DNA of 64,000 nucleotides from a bacterium (GTDB taxonomy: Bacteria; Bacteroidota; Bacteroidia; Cytophagales; Cyclobacteriaceae): positions 372,001 through 436,000 of the forward strand of contig JANSWY010000001.1 of NCBI GenBank assembly GCA_024743255.1, given 5' to 3'. The notes beneath the pieces are model-generated. The model worked only from the letters and a program-made list of their open reading frames with translations, was not told the DNA's origin and made no database searches. The position numbers and the translations under genes are program-made. Shown in pieces: positions 28,001 to 36,503 of the stretch; the stretch's first letter is position 1; the number at the start of each line of letters is the position of its first letter.

Positions 28001-30739
28001 ATTCTAAAAGCAGACCAAACGATTACTTTCAATGCTTTAGATAATAAAACATTTGGAGAGGATGCGTTCGATTTGACAGCTACCAGCGATTCAGGATTGG
28101 AAATTGCATATAGTAGTGATGATGAATCAGTAGTTTCAATTGATGGAAATACTGTGACAGTTGTAGGAGCGGGCACTGCAAATATTTCTGCAAATCAAGC
28201 TGGAAATGACAATTACAATGCAGCAAGTGAGCAAGTACAATCCATTACTATTGATAAGTCCACTCAAACAATTTCATTCGGTTCTCTAGGAGAGGTTGCA
28301 ATTGAAGAGGGAACATTAACCGTTTCTGGGTCTGCTTCTTCAGGGCTCACTTTAAACTATACAAGCTCTGATTTGGATGTTGCAACTATTGATGGTGATG
28401 TAGTGACACTTCTAACTGTTGGGACTATTGATATCACTGCTTCTCAACCGGGAAATGATGATTATCTGCCAGCTGATGATGTTACACAAACATTGGTGAT
28501 CAAGGATGGTCAGACTATTACATTCAATGAAATTAGTGAGAAGTCAGTTACCGACGATGATTTTGATTTGGATGCATCTTCTACTTCCGGACTAACAATT
28601 TCTTACAGCATCTCAGATGAATCTATAGCAACAATAAACGGTTCTACAGTTTCTATTGTGGGTGCTGGAACCGCGACAATAACAGCAAGTCAATCTGGTA
28701 ATGACAATTATGTGGCAGCCTCTGATGTCACGCAGCAACTAGTGGTGAATCAACTAGCTCAGACAATTACGTTTGGCCAGTTGGATGAAGTGACTTATGG
28801 TGATTCCAACTTTGAACTGACTGCTTCAGCAAGTTCAGGCTTGGATATCACCTACACTTCATCAGATTCAGATATTGCTACGGTTTCTGGAAATATGGTC
28901 TCGATTATTGGAGCAGGAGAAGTTGAAATCATAGCAAGTCAAGCCGGAAATGATACTTACTCAGAAGCTGCTGATATTACTCAGACTCTTACAATTAATA
29001 AGAAATCCCAAACAATATCATTTGAGTCAGTTTCAAGCAAAACCTTCGGCGATGATTCTTTTGAATTAGTTGCTTCAAGTTCGGAAAGCTTAGATATTAC
29101 TTATTCTTCATCAGATATTGATGTGCTTTCAATTGAAGGAAATGTTGCAACCATCAATGGAGCGGGATCTGTAATCATCACAGCTTCTCAAACAGGAAAT
29201 GACAATGTAAATGCAGCCGATGAACAAACTCAAACAATTACAATTGCAAAGGCTGATCCTCAGTTAAGCTTTACGGTTCCGTCCGATAAAGTTTATGATG
29301 ATGAGGCATTCGAATTAAGTGCAACCTCAACTTCGACAGGAACTATTTCATATTCAAGTGCTGATGAAACTATAGCTTCTATCAATGGAAATTTATTGAC
29401 AATCCATGCTGCAGGAATTGTCAACATCTCTGCCAGCGTAACATCAGATGATAACCACACTGAATCTACAATGACAAGTGCTCTTACGATTGGTAAATTG
29501 GATCAGGCAATCACTTTCGAATTGGAAGAGTCAATGGCCTTTACTTCATCCGCAGTTACTCTGGCTGGATCGACTAGTTCAGGTCTGGACTTGACTTATC
29601 AAAGTAGTGATGAAACAGTAGCAACAATTGTTAATGGTCAGCTTCAGATTAATAGTACCGGAACAACAACCATAACTGCAACTCAATCCGGAAACTCAAA
29701 TTTCAACGCTGCAACTTCCGTCTCGCAGACAATTGAAATCACCAAAGCTGCACAAACAATTGACTTCCAGGAAGTTGGTGAATTGACTTATGGGGATGAT
29801 GCCATTTCGCTAGTTGCTACAGCTACTTCTGGTAAGGTAGTAACTATTAACTCGTCTGATGAAAGCGTAATCAGAATTGAAGGTAATGACGCAATTGTTG
29901 CGGGTGCTGGTACAGTAACGCTAACTGCCACACAATCAGGAGGTAACAATTATGAGTCGGCAAATGCGTCACAAACTGTAGTCGTTTCGAAGGCTTCTCA
30001 AACTATCAATTTTGAATTATCAGAAGAGGTGACTTATTCAACAGAGCTTTTGCAACTTGAAGCAACTACAAGTAGTCAGCTTGAGATTTCTTATTCAGTA
30101 AGTGATGAAACTATTGCAACGATTTCAGGAAGTTCATTAACCATGTTGCAATCCGGAAATGTGACCATTACGGCAAATCAAGCTGGTGATTCCAACTATG
30201 AGGAAGCAACACCGATCGCTTTACAACTGACAATCAACAAGGCCTCTCAGGAAATTTCTTTTGAGACCCTGGGGGGGGAATACCAAGTTGGTGATGTCAT
30301 AATACTGACTGGAACTTCAACGGCTGGGTTAGAGATTGTATTTGAGTCTTCAGATGAAAATGTGATCTCTATATCCGGCAACCAGGCAACAATTGTTGGA
30401 ACAGGAGAAGGAACAATAACAGCTTCGCAAAGTGGAAATAATCAATATGAAGCAGCTGCTCCAGTTTCTCAAACCCTGGCAATTGAAGGAAGTGTTTTGA
30501 ACTCAAAGAGTGAGTTGGTTAAAGTGATGGTTTACCCCAATCCTACCTCGGATTTTATCCAGGTAGACGCAGATGGGGAAGTGGTGATGGTGATGTATGA
30601 TCAAAGAGGGGTTTTGGTAAAGTCACCACAAAAAGTTAGCGGACCGGTTGATGTAAGGGGACTAGTAGCTGGAATCTACCTCTTACACATCCAGGTCCAT
30701 GGACAACAGATAAAAAAGAGAATAAAAATATTTCGATAA
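25037..30739 (+). CDS. Giant T9SS-exported surface protein with propeller repeats, 12 Ig-like repeats and type A sorting domain
   Basis: The 1900-residue protein has a signal peptide (residues 1-23, ending SYSQ). About 30-715 consist of delta-60-like repeats with the phrase GDSLxIGGxFTxxxG repeated many times, probably beta propellers. About 715-830 is a choice-of-anchor D type domain. About 830-1815 hold 12 tandem Ig-like repeats of roughly 82 residues, each opening with Q(T/E)I(T/S)F and closing ASQxGNDNYxAA. The end, VYPNPTSDFIQVDADG to KKRIKIFR, is a T9SS type A sorting domain, so export to the surface is expected. Likely an adhesin or matrix protein. A G8 tract at 30271 lies in the last repeat. 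Confidence 0.93.
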   Translation: MQNKLKYYLAIMLMLSMYLSYSQGVELQYGFTDGRVNEITTDNDYVYKAGSFVRAFNASEETGHAALADTSGNLQTFPKVNNRIRKVISDGNGGWYIAGDFTQVGLQQQSRIAHILSDGTVDTTFAPVISGNVYTVVIEGDSLLIGGQFTTVNGESRTRLAKLNKNDGQLGSWNPGIASGNVYDLTAENDSVYVVGTFSSVGSGLTRTKLAKTHITTGEFGAIDPTFNFDVNKVIVVGDSIIVGGAFTLVDGITRNRLVKMHKESGIMSDSWNPNADRIVSDILVEGDSIYAAGWFGRMSNQNIDALAKISIATGKVNSSFDINSGIIRGDIKRISSISQDENGNLYIGGYFQKIGTDFRSYIAKLNSDGELIESFNLGLSDRVNSLVVAGNRLLIGGDFFAAGGEERIGLARFSKTTGELDDWKSNTNAAVNKLLIDGDSIMVGGYFTSIGGESRTGIARIAKSNGEVGSWDPSAGGIQDMIIDGDSLFIAGGFVTVNGSSKKFVAKIHKQSGILGNWDASTNGTVYDILLDGDSLFIGGSYTTIKGNSQTRLAKVHKTTGELGPLDVEANSDIWAMEVSGDSLFLGGRFTTIKGLSRQRLAKVNKYDGEPSATWIANVNNSVYDIVNDGDHILVGGWFALVNSTAADELVRLDQLTADRDANYLFTILGPVFDIHKDGDYLYAGGNFSQVKGTKKYCSVAFKLDNDINVQHGGFSQESGATLLFEDQMINTSSDDQTITVQNHSVSATIELDGTPVVSLTGTDADSFTLDTASINKTLTPNTSTTFTVTFSPTTGGDKTAALEISNTSDNESNFIINLEAYAEKQDQEITFGALASKTFGDAPFNLTATSDAGLTVSFESADTNIATISGDELTIVGAGEVEIAAYQEGDDFYNAADTVYQTLTISKADQTITFADLDDKTFGDSSFDLTGTSDSGLDVEYSASNDLITIDGSTVTINGAGSVTITASQAGNDNYNEASDVEKTLNILKADQTITFNALDNKTFGEDAFDLTATSDSGLEIAYSSDDESVVSIDGNTVTVVGAGTANISANQAGNDNYNAASEQVQSITIDKSTQTISFGSLGEVAIEEGTLTVSGSASSGLTLNYTSSDLDVATIDGDVVTLLTVGTIDITASQPGNDDYLPADDVTQTLVIKDGQTITFNEISEKSVTDDDFDLDASSTSGLTISYSISDESIATINGSTVSIVGAGTATITASQSGNDNYVAASDVTQQLVVNQLAQTITFGQLDEVTYGDSNFELTASASSGLDITYTSSDSDIATVSGNMVSIIGAGEVEIIASQAGNDTYSEAADITQTLTINKKSQTISFESVSSKTFGDDSFELVASSSESLDITYSSSDIDVLSIEGNVATINGAGSVIITASQTGNDNVNAADEQTQTITIAKADPQLSFTVPSDKVYDDEAFELSATSTSTGTISYSSADETIASINGNLLTIHAAGIVNISASVTSDDNHTESTMTSALTIGKLDQAITFELEESMAFTSSAVTLAGSTSSGLDLTYQSSDETVATIVNGQLQINSTGTTTITATQSGNSNFNAATSVSQTIEITKAAQTIDFQEVGELTYGDDAISLVATATSGKVVTINSSDESVIRIEGNDAIVAGAGTVTLTATQSGGNNYESANASQTVVVSKASQTINFELSEEVTYSTELLQLEATTSSQLEISYSVSDETIATISGSSLTMLQSGNVTITANQAGDSNYEEATPIALQLTINKASQEISFETLGGEYQVGDVIILTGTSTAGLEIVFESSDENVISISGNQATIVGTGEGTITASQSGNNQYEAAAPVSQTLAIEGSVLNSKSELVKVMVYPNPTSDFIQVDADGEVVMVMYDQRGVLVKSPQKVSGPVDVRGLVAGIYLLHIQVHGQQIKKRIKIFR
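30271..30278 (+). repeat. G8 homopolymer inside the T9SS gene
   Basis: Eight G in a row in the 12th Ig-like repeat (codons Leu-Gly-Gly-Glu). Loss of one G gives a stop ten codons after the tract; gain of one gives a stop within about six codons. Either would remove the T9SS sorting domain. Confidence 0.7.
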
Positions 30740-30753
30740 CGGTAGTGACTAAG

Positions 30754-30783
30754 AGCCATTCTAATTAGGAATGGCTTTTTTTA
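30754..30783 (+). terminator. Rho-independent terminator of the giant T9SS gene
   Basis: AGCCATTC (30754-30761) and GAATGGCT (30769-30776) form a perfect 8-bp stem around a TAATTAG loop and are followed by seven T. It starts 15 bases after the stop codon. Confidence 0.92.
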
Positions 30784-31462
30784 TATCCCCCTTGGAGAAG
30801 CATGTCCCGATCACTATCGGGAGCGGGTGCAGGGGTATTGATAGCTAACCAGATTCTTTCAACCCCTAACCCCTAGAGGGGAACCAAAAAATATTACTCC
30901 CGATCATAGTCTCTCGAAGAGGCCTTTGATCAACTAATATCTAAGAAGGACTCGATCCCATTTCAACCACTCCAAATCCCGATTCAGTAACCTTCTCAAT
31001 TAATCGCTGCAACCACCACCCAATTCCACAGTCATATAACCAAGATTCTTTCTTTGAATCGAATACCAAAACTGGTGAAGCTATTTCCCGGGGAATAAGG
31101 ATTTCGTTTTGAAGATCTAAAGGGATGGAAGGACTGTAGGTTGGAAAATGATCTTCTCTGCTAGCGGCAAGAAATATATTATTTTGACCTTGAGCATTTG
31201 TCGCAAAAATCGAAAGCTTTTAAACCTCGGGAGTAGCCCACCGAAACCAAGCGGGTTAAGAACCTACGTCAGGTGCCACATGGAGAAGGGGGCTAGGGGG
31301 ATTGAAAGCCTCACAGAAAATATTGATCCAACCCACTCCCAGAAAATCACACTCCCATTTCAACCACCCCATATCCCGATTCAGCAACCTTCCCACCTCC
31401 AAAACCACCTTTTTCTGCAACCAGCACTCAATTCCCGAGTCCTATAAATAAAAAAACTCAAA
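30784..31462. repeat. Non-coding spacer with dispersed repeats and a duplicated leader segment
   Basis: No convincing gene. It holds pieces of the CCCCCTTGGAGAAG / AACCCCTAACCCCTA family near 30787 and 30862 and GGAGAAGGGGGCTAGGG near 31281. Two related segments, 30957-31039 and 31354-31447, share CCCATTTCAACCAC, CCCGATTCAG(T/C)A, GCAACCA and CAATTCC in order; the second ends 16 bases before the permease ATG. An open frame at 31148-31447 has no family match and includes these repeats, so it is not called. Confidence 0.55.
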
Positions 31463-33835
31463 ATGCTTCGAAACACTTTTATTGCCTCCATCAGGTCTTT
31501 GATGAAGACCAGGGGCACTTCCATTTTGAACATACTGGCACTAACCATTGCGATTGGTGCATGTATGGTAGCGTACTTTCATATCCGATATGAATTAAGT
31601 TTCGATCAATTCCATTCCAATAGTGATCGAATATACCGGGTAGTAACAGGTGACCCTAACACCGACGACCATTGGGTAAAAGTCTCAACTCCAATTCCTC
31701 CTAAGATGAAAGCAGAACTTCCGGAAGTTGAGTCCTTTGCCAGGCTTACTGAATTCAGTTACAACGACAAAGTCTCAGTGGCTTACGATCTAAAAGTATT
31801 CAACGAGCCCTCGGTTTACCTTGCAGACCCTGAAATCTTCAACATGTTTGATTTCGAAATACTAAGGGGAAGTCCAAAGCTTACGAAAACTGGTGTGGCA
31901 ATTTCCAGAGAAGTGGCCGACAAGTATTTCGACAAGGAAGATCCAATTGGCAAACGTCTCAACATTGATGGTCGCATGGATTTTGAAGTAGTAGCGATTT
32001 ATTCCAACATGCCTGATAATAGCCATTTCGATCCAGACTTCATCGTATCTTTTGAAAACCTGGAAGAAGTGAAACCAGGCACTAGCCTCACGGGCAATTG
32101 GGGACAATTCAATTACTATTCCTACGTCATGTTACAACCAGGGTCAGACCACAAGGTAGTGACAACTAAACTGCAAAACCTGGTTGCAGAATATGGTGAT
32201 AACCAAACGATGAAATTCGAAAGGTTAAACATTCAGCCACTAACAGATATTCATTTTCAAAACAATAGAGGAAATATCAAAGCCTCTTACGACACCAAGT
32301 ATTTATACATATACGGAGCAATTGCACTAGCCATTTTGATCATTTCATTTGTCAACTTCATGAACCTTAGTGTGGCAACTTCCACCAGAAGAATTAAAGA
32401 AGTTGGAGTAAGAAAAGTACTTGGTGCTACCAAATCACAATTAACTACTCAATTTGTAGCAGAGAGCATAGTGATGTCTGGAATAGCTACTTTCCTGGCT
32501 ATTGGAGTCACCTATTATGTGCTTCCAATTGTAAATGAATTCATTGGATCAGCATCAAAATTCAATTTAGCAGACGGTTGGTTGCTAATAGGTTTATTGG
32601 GATTGATTGTTATTATAGCCATGTTTTCAGGGATCTATATTGCTCTATACATTCTTTCATTTAATCCAATTGCTGCAGTTAAAGGCTTATTTAAGATCGG
32701 TAACAAAGGAAGAAATTTTAAAGCCTCATTACTGACCGTGCAATTTGCAGTTTCTTGCATTTTGATTCTTTCCTCCGTTTTTGTGTACAGTCAATTAAAC
32801 TATATCAAAGGAAAAGACATAGGAATGCAAGATGATGGAGTGGTGACATTGAAGCTGTTTGATGAAAGTGCACAGGGTAAGGTTGACTTATTAATTGATG
32901 AATTGAAAAAAGTAAGTGGAGTCAAAAACGTCTCGGCATCACGGTTCACTCCCGGCTCAACCAACTGGCACCAAACAGTAAAATGGCCCGATCAGGATAG
33001 AGAAATAAGCTGGAATTTGATTTCTGTGGATGAAAATTTTCTGGAGACTTATGGAATTGAATTGGTAGAAGGATCCTCGCAAGATGTAAAAAATGCATCC
33101 GGGCATCAGAGAGTAACCTATATCATAAATGAAGCTGCCGTTAAGGAAGCAGGATGGGAAACAGGATTTGGAAAATCAATATCCGCTTTTGGTAAGAACG
33201 GATACTATCCAGTGTCAGCTGTAGCAAAAAATTTCAACTATAAATCACTGCACAATCCAGTTGAACCTTGCATTTTGTACATCTCTGAAAATGCCAAATA
33301 CAGTCAGGTTTCCATTCAGTTTGGAGGTCAAAATATTGCTAGTGTAATGGCTTCCATCAAGGAAGAGTTTTTCAAAGTAATGCCAAATACGCCTTTAGAA
33401 TACGAATTTGCAGATGACCAATTTGCTCAACTCTATGAGGTGGAACAGCAAACCGGAAGACTTGTAGGCATATTAACCGTGATTGCTGTGGCTCTTGCGA
33501 TGATGGGAGTTTATGCACTATTGACATTCACGATAAAAGAGAGAACAAGGGAGATAGCCATCAGAAAAGTATTGGGAATCAAATTCAACCAAACAGCTGC
33601 ATTACTCTCCGGAGATTACTTGAAATTGATGATTCTGGGCAATGTGATAGGATTACCAGTAACGTGGTACATGATAGATCTGTGGTTACAAAACTTCAGT
33701 TATCAAATCACCATGTCCTGGACCTACTTACTCATACCACCAGTTCTGACACTGCTATTGATCCTGGCGGTGATAGGATTAAAAACACAACAGGTTGAAA
33801 ACATCAATCCGGTTGAGTCTTTAAGGTACGAGTAG
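31463..33835 (+). CDS. FtsX/MacB-like ABC permease without prefix domain
   Basis: This 790-residue protein has an N-terminal membrane helix (about 20-42), a MacB-type periplasmic core, FtsX helices with RIKEVGVRKVLGAT near 310, a second periplasmic domain, and a last FtsX block with RTREIAIRKVLGI near 695; the end is NPVESLRYE as in the permeases of the 2-10 kb operon. It lacks the 70-residue prefix domain of those and starts directly with MLRNTFIASIRSLMKTRG. It is a single gene with no ATPase and no PadR gene nearby. Substrate unknown. Confidence 0.9.
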   Translation: MLRNTFIASIRSLMKTRGTSILNILALTIAIGACMVAYFHIRYELSFDQFHSNSDRIYRVVTGDPNTDDHWVKVSTPIPPKMKAELPEVESFARLTEFSYNDKVSVAYDLKVFNEPSVYLADPEIFNMFDFEILRGSPKLTKTGVAISREVADKYFDKEDPIGKRLNIDGRMDFEVVAIYSNMPDNSHFDPDFIVSFENLEEVKPGTSLTGNWGQFNYYSYVMLQPGSDHKVVTTKLQNLVAEYGDNQTMKFERLNIQPLTDIHFQNNRGNIKASYDTKYLYIYGAIALAILIISFVNFMNLSVATSTRRIKEVGVRKVLGATKSQLTTQFVAESIVMSGIATFLAIGVTYYVLPIVNEFIGSASKFNLADGWLLIGLLGLIVIIAMFSGIYIALYILSFNPIAAVKGLFKIGNKGRNFKASLLTVQFAVSCILILSSVFVYSQLNYIKGKDIGMQDDGVVTLKLFDESAQGKVDLLIDELKKVSGVKNVSASRFTPGSTNWHQTVKWPDQDREISWNLISVDENFLETYGIELVEGSSQDVKNASGHQRVTYIINEAAVKEAGWETGFGKSISAFGKNGYYPVSAVAKNFNYKSLHNPVEPCILYISENAKYSQVSIQFGGQNIASVMASIKEEFFKVMPNTPLEYEFADDQFAQLYEVEQQTGRLVGILTVIAVALAMMGVYALLTFTIKERTREIAIRKVLGIKFNQTAALLSGDYLKLMILGNVIGLPVTWYMIDLWLQNFSYQITMSWTYLLIPPVLTLLLILAVIGLKTQQVENINPVESLRYE

Positions 33836-33886
33836 GTTTCGAAGTGAAGATTGGGATGCCTGGGTGTTGAGTGGAGTCCCGTCCTT

Positions 33887-33946
33887 GTCCTCCGAAGCTT
33901 TCACCGGCGGCCATAGCCTTTGGCGAAGGACTCAGCGAAGGAGGAC
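33887..33946. repeat. REP-like hairpin element (long form)
   Basis: GTCCTCC and GGAGGAC form a perfect 7-bp outer stem with a GAAGCTT...AGCGAA interior and an extra GCCGGCGGCC-type arm. It is the long form of the family also found at 41656, 44215, 47038, 48236, 51913, 62000, 63406 and 63532. Part of a repeat-filled spacer that continues to 34046 with a TTCCTGATCTCC / AGGAATGACGG element. Confidence 0.65.
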
Positions 33947-34046
33947 TTTCTTTCTCTTTCACGAAACCCATGACCTCAAACCGTTATTGGGATTCCTGAT
34001 CTCCTCTTCACTTCGTTAGGAATGACGGTTCGTAATAAGCCCGGAT

Positions 34047-34904
34047 TTATTCTCCATCCCTCCACCTATTAAACTGAACCCCAAGAAAAATTTCTGTTGA
34101 GATTAGGTTATTGTTATAATCCTCATTCTCAAACCTTGAAGCAAAACCTAACTTACCATACTTCCATAGAATAACCTGACTAAGAATCGAGAACTCTCCA
34201 GAATCATTTATAGCCCCTCCCAGATACCACGTTTCTTTAATGACGAGGTTAGCAGAGAAATTCAGGTTGTGTCCAAATTGACTATTGTTCCAATCTAATG
34301 TTGGCTGAATTCCAAGGAAAGAAGTCACTTTGAATTTATAACCTGCAATTCCATAAAATGTCCGTTTGTAAATCTGGTTATCGATCCAGTTTGGAGTTGA
34401 AAAACCAGCAAACCAAGAATCGTTTTGGAACCAAATACCAGAACCAAATATCACAGATTTTCTATCGGCTAATTCGAAGAATGGATCAATCAGTGGGTGA
34501 TTTCTTCCATCCATGAATATTAGATTATAGTTGGCAATTCTGGATTGAACACCTCCATTAATCCCAATGCTTAAATTTCCATTCTTTGTAGGTACTTTGT
34601 AAGAATATAACAATTGATAGCCATCAAGCTTCAAATATTCAACACGACCAGAATATAGTAAGCCTATGCTATGTTTTTTGCTGACAGGTATTTGTGCAAA
34701 GAAATTATCATGTCGAACCCAGTAATAGTTTTGTTCTTCATCAAAAATTGAAACTGTAGCCTCAATTTTCTCATTCACACCAACAGCCCCGGCATTATTC
34801 AACATCGGATTGTAGATTCCTCCTGGTGAACCAGTCTGGGCAGAAACTTCAAGGAACAGTAAGAAAAAAACGAGAAAGCAGCCGGTTTTTGAATAGTTGC
34901 GCAT
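34047..34904 (-). CDS. PorP/SprF-family outer-membrane protein (T9SS-associated)
   Basis: The 285-residue protein has a signal peptide (LVFFLLFLEVSAQ) and the PorP/SprF start: short TGSPGGIYNPMLNNAGAVG, which corresponds to the family N-terminal NPA.AG motif. The rest is a barrel of about 12-14 strands with the typical phrases KHSIGLLYSGRVEYL, LSIGINGGVQSRIANYN, WFAGFSTPNW and GIAGYKFKV. PorP/SprF proteins assist T9SS cargo attachment or gliding adhesin delivery. Usually they are next to a large surface protein; here none adjoins, although the T9SS giant protein at 25037 is 3 kb away. Confident family assignment. Confidence 0.88.
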   Translation of the reverse strand: MRNYSKTGCFLVFFLLFLEVSAQTGSPGGIYNPMLNNAGAVGVNEKIEATVSIFDEEQNYYWVRHDNFFAQIPVSKKHSIGLLYSGRVEYLKLDGYQLLYSYKVPTKNGNLSIGINGGVQSRIANYNLIFMDGRNHPLIDPFFELADRKSVIFGSGIWFQNDSWFAGFSTPNWIDNQIYKRTFYGIAGYKFKVTSFLGIQPTLDWNNSQFGHNLNFSANLVIKETWYLGGAINDSGEFSILSQVILWKYGKLGFASRFENEDYNNNLISTEIFLGVQFNRWRDGE

Positions 34905-34946
34905 AGGTTTTGTAGTTGATGTTTTGTAATAAAGATAACGAATATA

Positions 34947-35051
34947 GACGGAAGTCAGAAGACCGGAGACCGAAGTTAAGTTGGTCCTGTAACTCCGGTC
35001 TTCGGTCTTCAGTCTCTAAACTTCGGTCTTCCGTCTCCCGTCTTCGGTCTT
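34947..35051. repeat. GACCGGAGAC/CTTCGGTCTTC inverted and tandem repeat
   Basis: The left part carries GAAGACCGGAGACCGAAG, the right part CTTCGGTCTTCCGTCTCC; they are imperfect reverse complements and each is itself built of 7-8 base units (GACCGAA, GACGGAA). Shorter pieces occur at 41355-41390, 42966-43026 and 49541-49571. It lies between two minus-strand genes. Confidence 0.65.
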
Positions 35052-35056
35052 GCATT

Positions 35057-35680
35057 CTATTTATACCCACTCACCCATCCACTATTCAAAATCCCCAAAT
35101 TCAAACTCACCATCAACAAGTTCTGATCCAGAGATTGGGTCACTTGGGTTTGTAGATCAATTAGTTCGGTGGCTTTTAATTGCATGAGATAGCTAATGGC
35201 AAGTTCGACGCTAAAGAACCTAAAAGATTTCCCATAGGCTAAACCACTCTTTACATACGTTCTTGCTGTAATTCGCTCAGAAAGAACATTTCTCCCCAGA
35301 ATCATTTGAATATCCGTGCCGGCCATTGCCCTGAGATGTTCATGAAACCTTTTTGGAATTTCCCATTTGTAAAATATTTCTGAAGGGATTACCATAAAAT
35401 CAGTAAACATCCACTCATCCTGAGAAAACTTAAACTGCTGTGATCCCATCCCAAACCCCAGACTAAACCCCAGATTTTCTGTGAGTAAATAAGCAGGGCG
35501 GATTGCAAATTGTGTAAGAGGAGACTCTTCAGAAGTAAAAAAGGAACTATCTGCTTGAATAAATCTGGTTCTTTCCTCCAAAATAAAACCCTGAGATCCA
35601 GATAATGATAGGCTAAACCGCTGCGAGAAGACAAAACTACTCCAGCAAATGACGATGATTAGGTGAGTGATTCGTAACAT
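35057..35680 (-). CDS. Secreted hypothetical protein, barrel-like
   Basis: The 207-residue protein has a signal peptide (MLRITHLIIVICWSSFVFSQ). The mature part has beta-strand patterns (FSLSLSGSQGFIL, LGFSLGFGMGSQQFKFS) and a Tyr/Lys end (GWVSGYK). Probably a small outer-membrane barrel; no named family is recognised. The 3' end touches the repeat cluster at 34947. It is separated from the PorP/SprF gene by that cluster, so an operon is uncertain. Confidence 0.68.
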   Translation of the reverse strand: MLRITHLIIVICWSSFVFSQRFSLSLSGSQGFILEERTRFIQADSSFFTSEESPLTQFAIRPAYLLTENLGFSLGFGMGSQQFKFSQDEWMFTDFMVIPSEIFYKWEIPKRFHEHLRAMAGTDIQMILGRNVLSERITARTYVKSGLAYGKSFRFFSVELAISYLMQLKATELIDLQTQVTQSLDQNLLMVSLNLGILNSGWVSGYK

Positions 35681-35966
35681 GAATGGTTAACGACTAGTGG
35701 GTGATTTTTAGTACTTACCAGAAATACCTCAACGAATTTTGTGAGTGCTGAAAGTATCGGGATTCCGGATATCTCTTCCGTTACACTCCAGAAATTTCGG
35801 AATGACGAACTGGTTTAATATTTGTCTTTTAGGATTTAGAAATTAAGATTTAGGATTTATTATGGCTGCTTGTCTATTCACTACAAGTCCTCGTTCCTGC
35901 GGGCTTTCCACTGCTATCCCTATCACGAGGAATTGCGATTATTCCCGATATCAAGTAAATTCTGGG

Positions 35967-36494
35967 ATGTCTAAAGATGCTAACAAGATCAAACTTCAGG
36001 TGGAGCAGCAACATGTAAAGATGACCTGGAGAAAAAGATTTTCAATTCTCACCTACCTCACTTATTCTATCCCTCTGGGAATTACCGTTATCATGGTTGC
36101 TTCTCTTTTCGGTTGGAAGGACCCAATTCCTCTTCCTGTCATTTCAATGTTATTAGCTTTTGCTGTTTTGCTTGGCATATTTGATTACTTCAATCGGTTT
36201 TCTTCTATTGTGATAAATAAGGAGAAGTTTGTGGCCAAACATGGCGTGATTCAAATTCCAAATACGACCTGTTATAATATTCCCACTAAGAACATTAACA
36301 AAGCATCTGTCAAATCAAGAGAAGAGCACTCTGGAGATACGGAAGGCCCAAATGTTGTGGGAGTTTACTGGGATGTGTATCTGGAATTGAAAGACAAACA
36401 AAAGTTTAGAATAACAAAAGGACTACAGAAGCCTGACGCCAACTTTGTAGCCAGAAAAATAACAAGCCACAAAGACAAACTCCTGCAATCCTAA
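35967..36494 (+). CDS. Two-helix membrane protein with PH-like C-terminal domain, unknown function
   Basis: From the ATG at 35967 the product has about 175 residues. An in-frame ATG at 35862 would add 35 residues, but that stretch is encoded in a spacer repeat (TCCTCGTTCCTGCGGG...) and looks random. Two membrane helices (about 28-48 and 53-70, LTYLTYSIPLGITVIMVASL and LPVISMLLAFAVLLGIF) are followed by a soluble beta-rich domain of about 100 residues (FVAKHGVIQIPNTTCYNI, VYLELKDKQKFRITKGL) that resembles bacterial PH/YdbT-like domains. I am not sure of that assignment. Confidence 0.65.
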   Translation: MSKDANKIKLQVEQQHVKMTWRKRFSILTYLTYSIPLGITVIMVASLFGWKDPIPLPVISMLLAFAVLLGIFDYFNRFSSIVINKEKFVAKHGVIQIPNTTCYNIPTKNINKASVKSREEHSGDTEGPNVVGVYWDVYLELKDKQKFRITKGLQKPDANFVARKITSHKDKLLQS

Positions 36495-36503
36495 ACTTAC
36501 ACT

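Noticed and set aside
31148..31447. Open frame of 99 residues before the FtsX permease
   Set aside because: It overlaps the spacer repeats, has no family look and an odd Pro/Asn/Gln-rich composition, so it is not a gene.
35862..35966. N-terminal extension of the two-helix protein to an upstream ATG
   Set aside because: It is encoded in a spacer repeat and looks random; the ATG at 35967 gives a sensible start.
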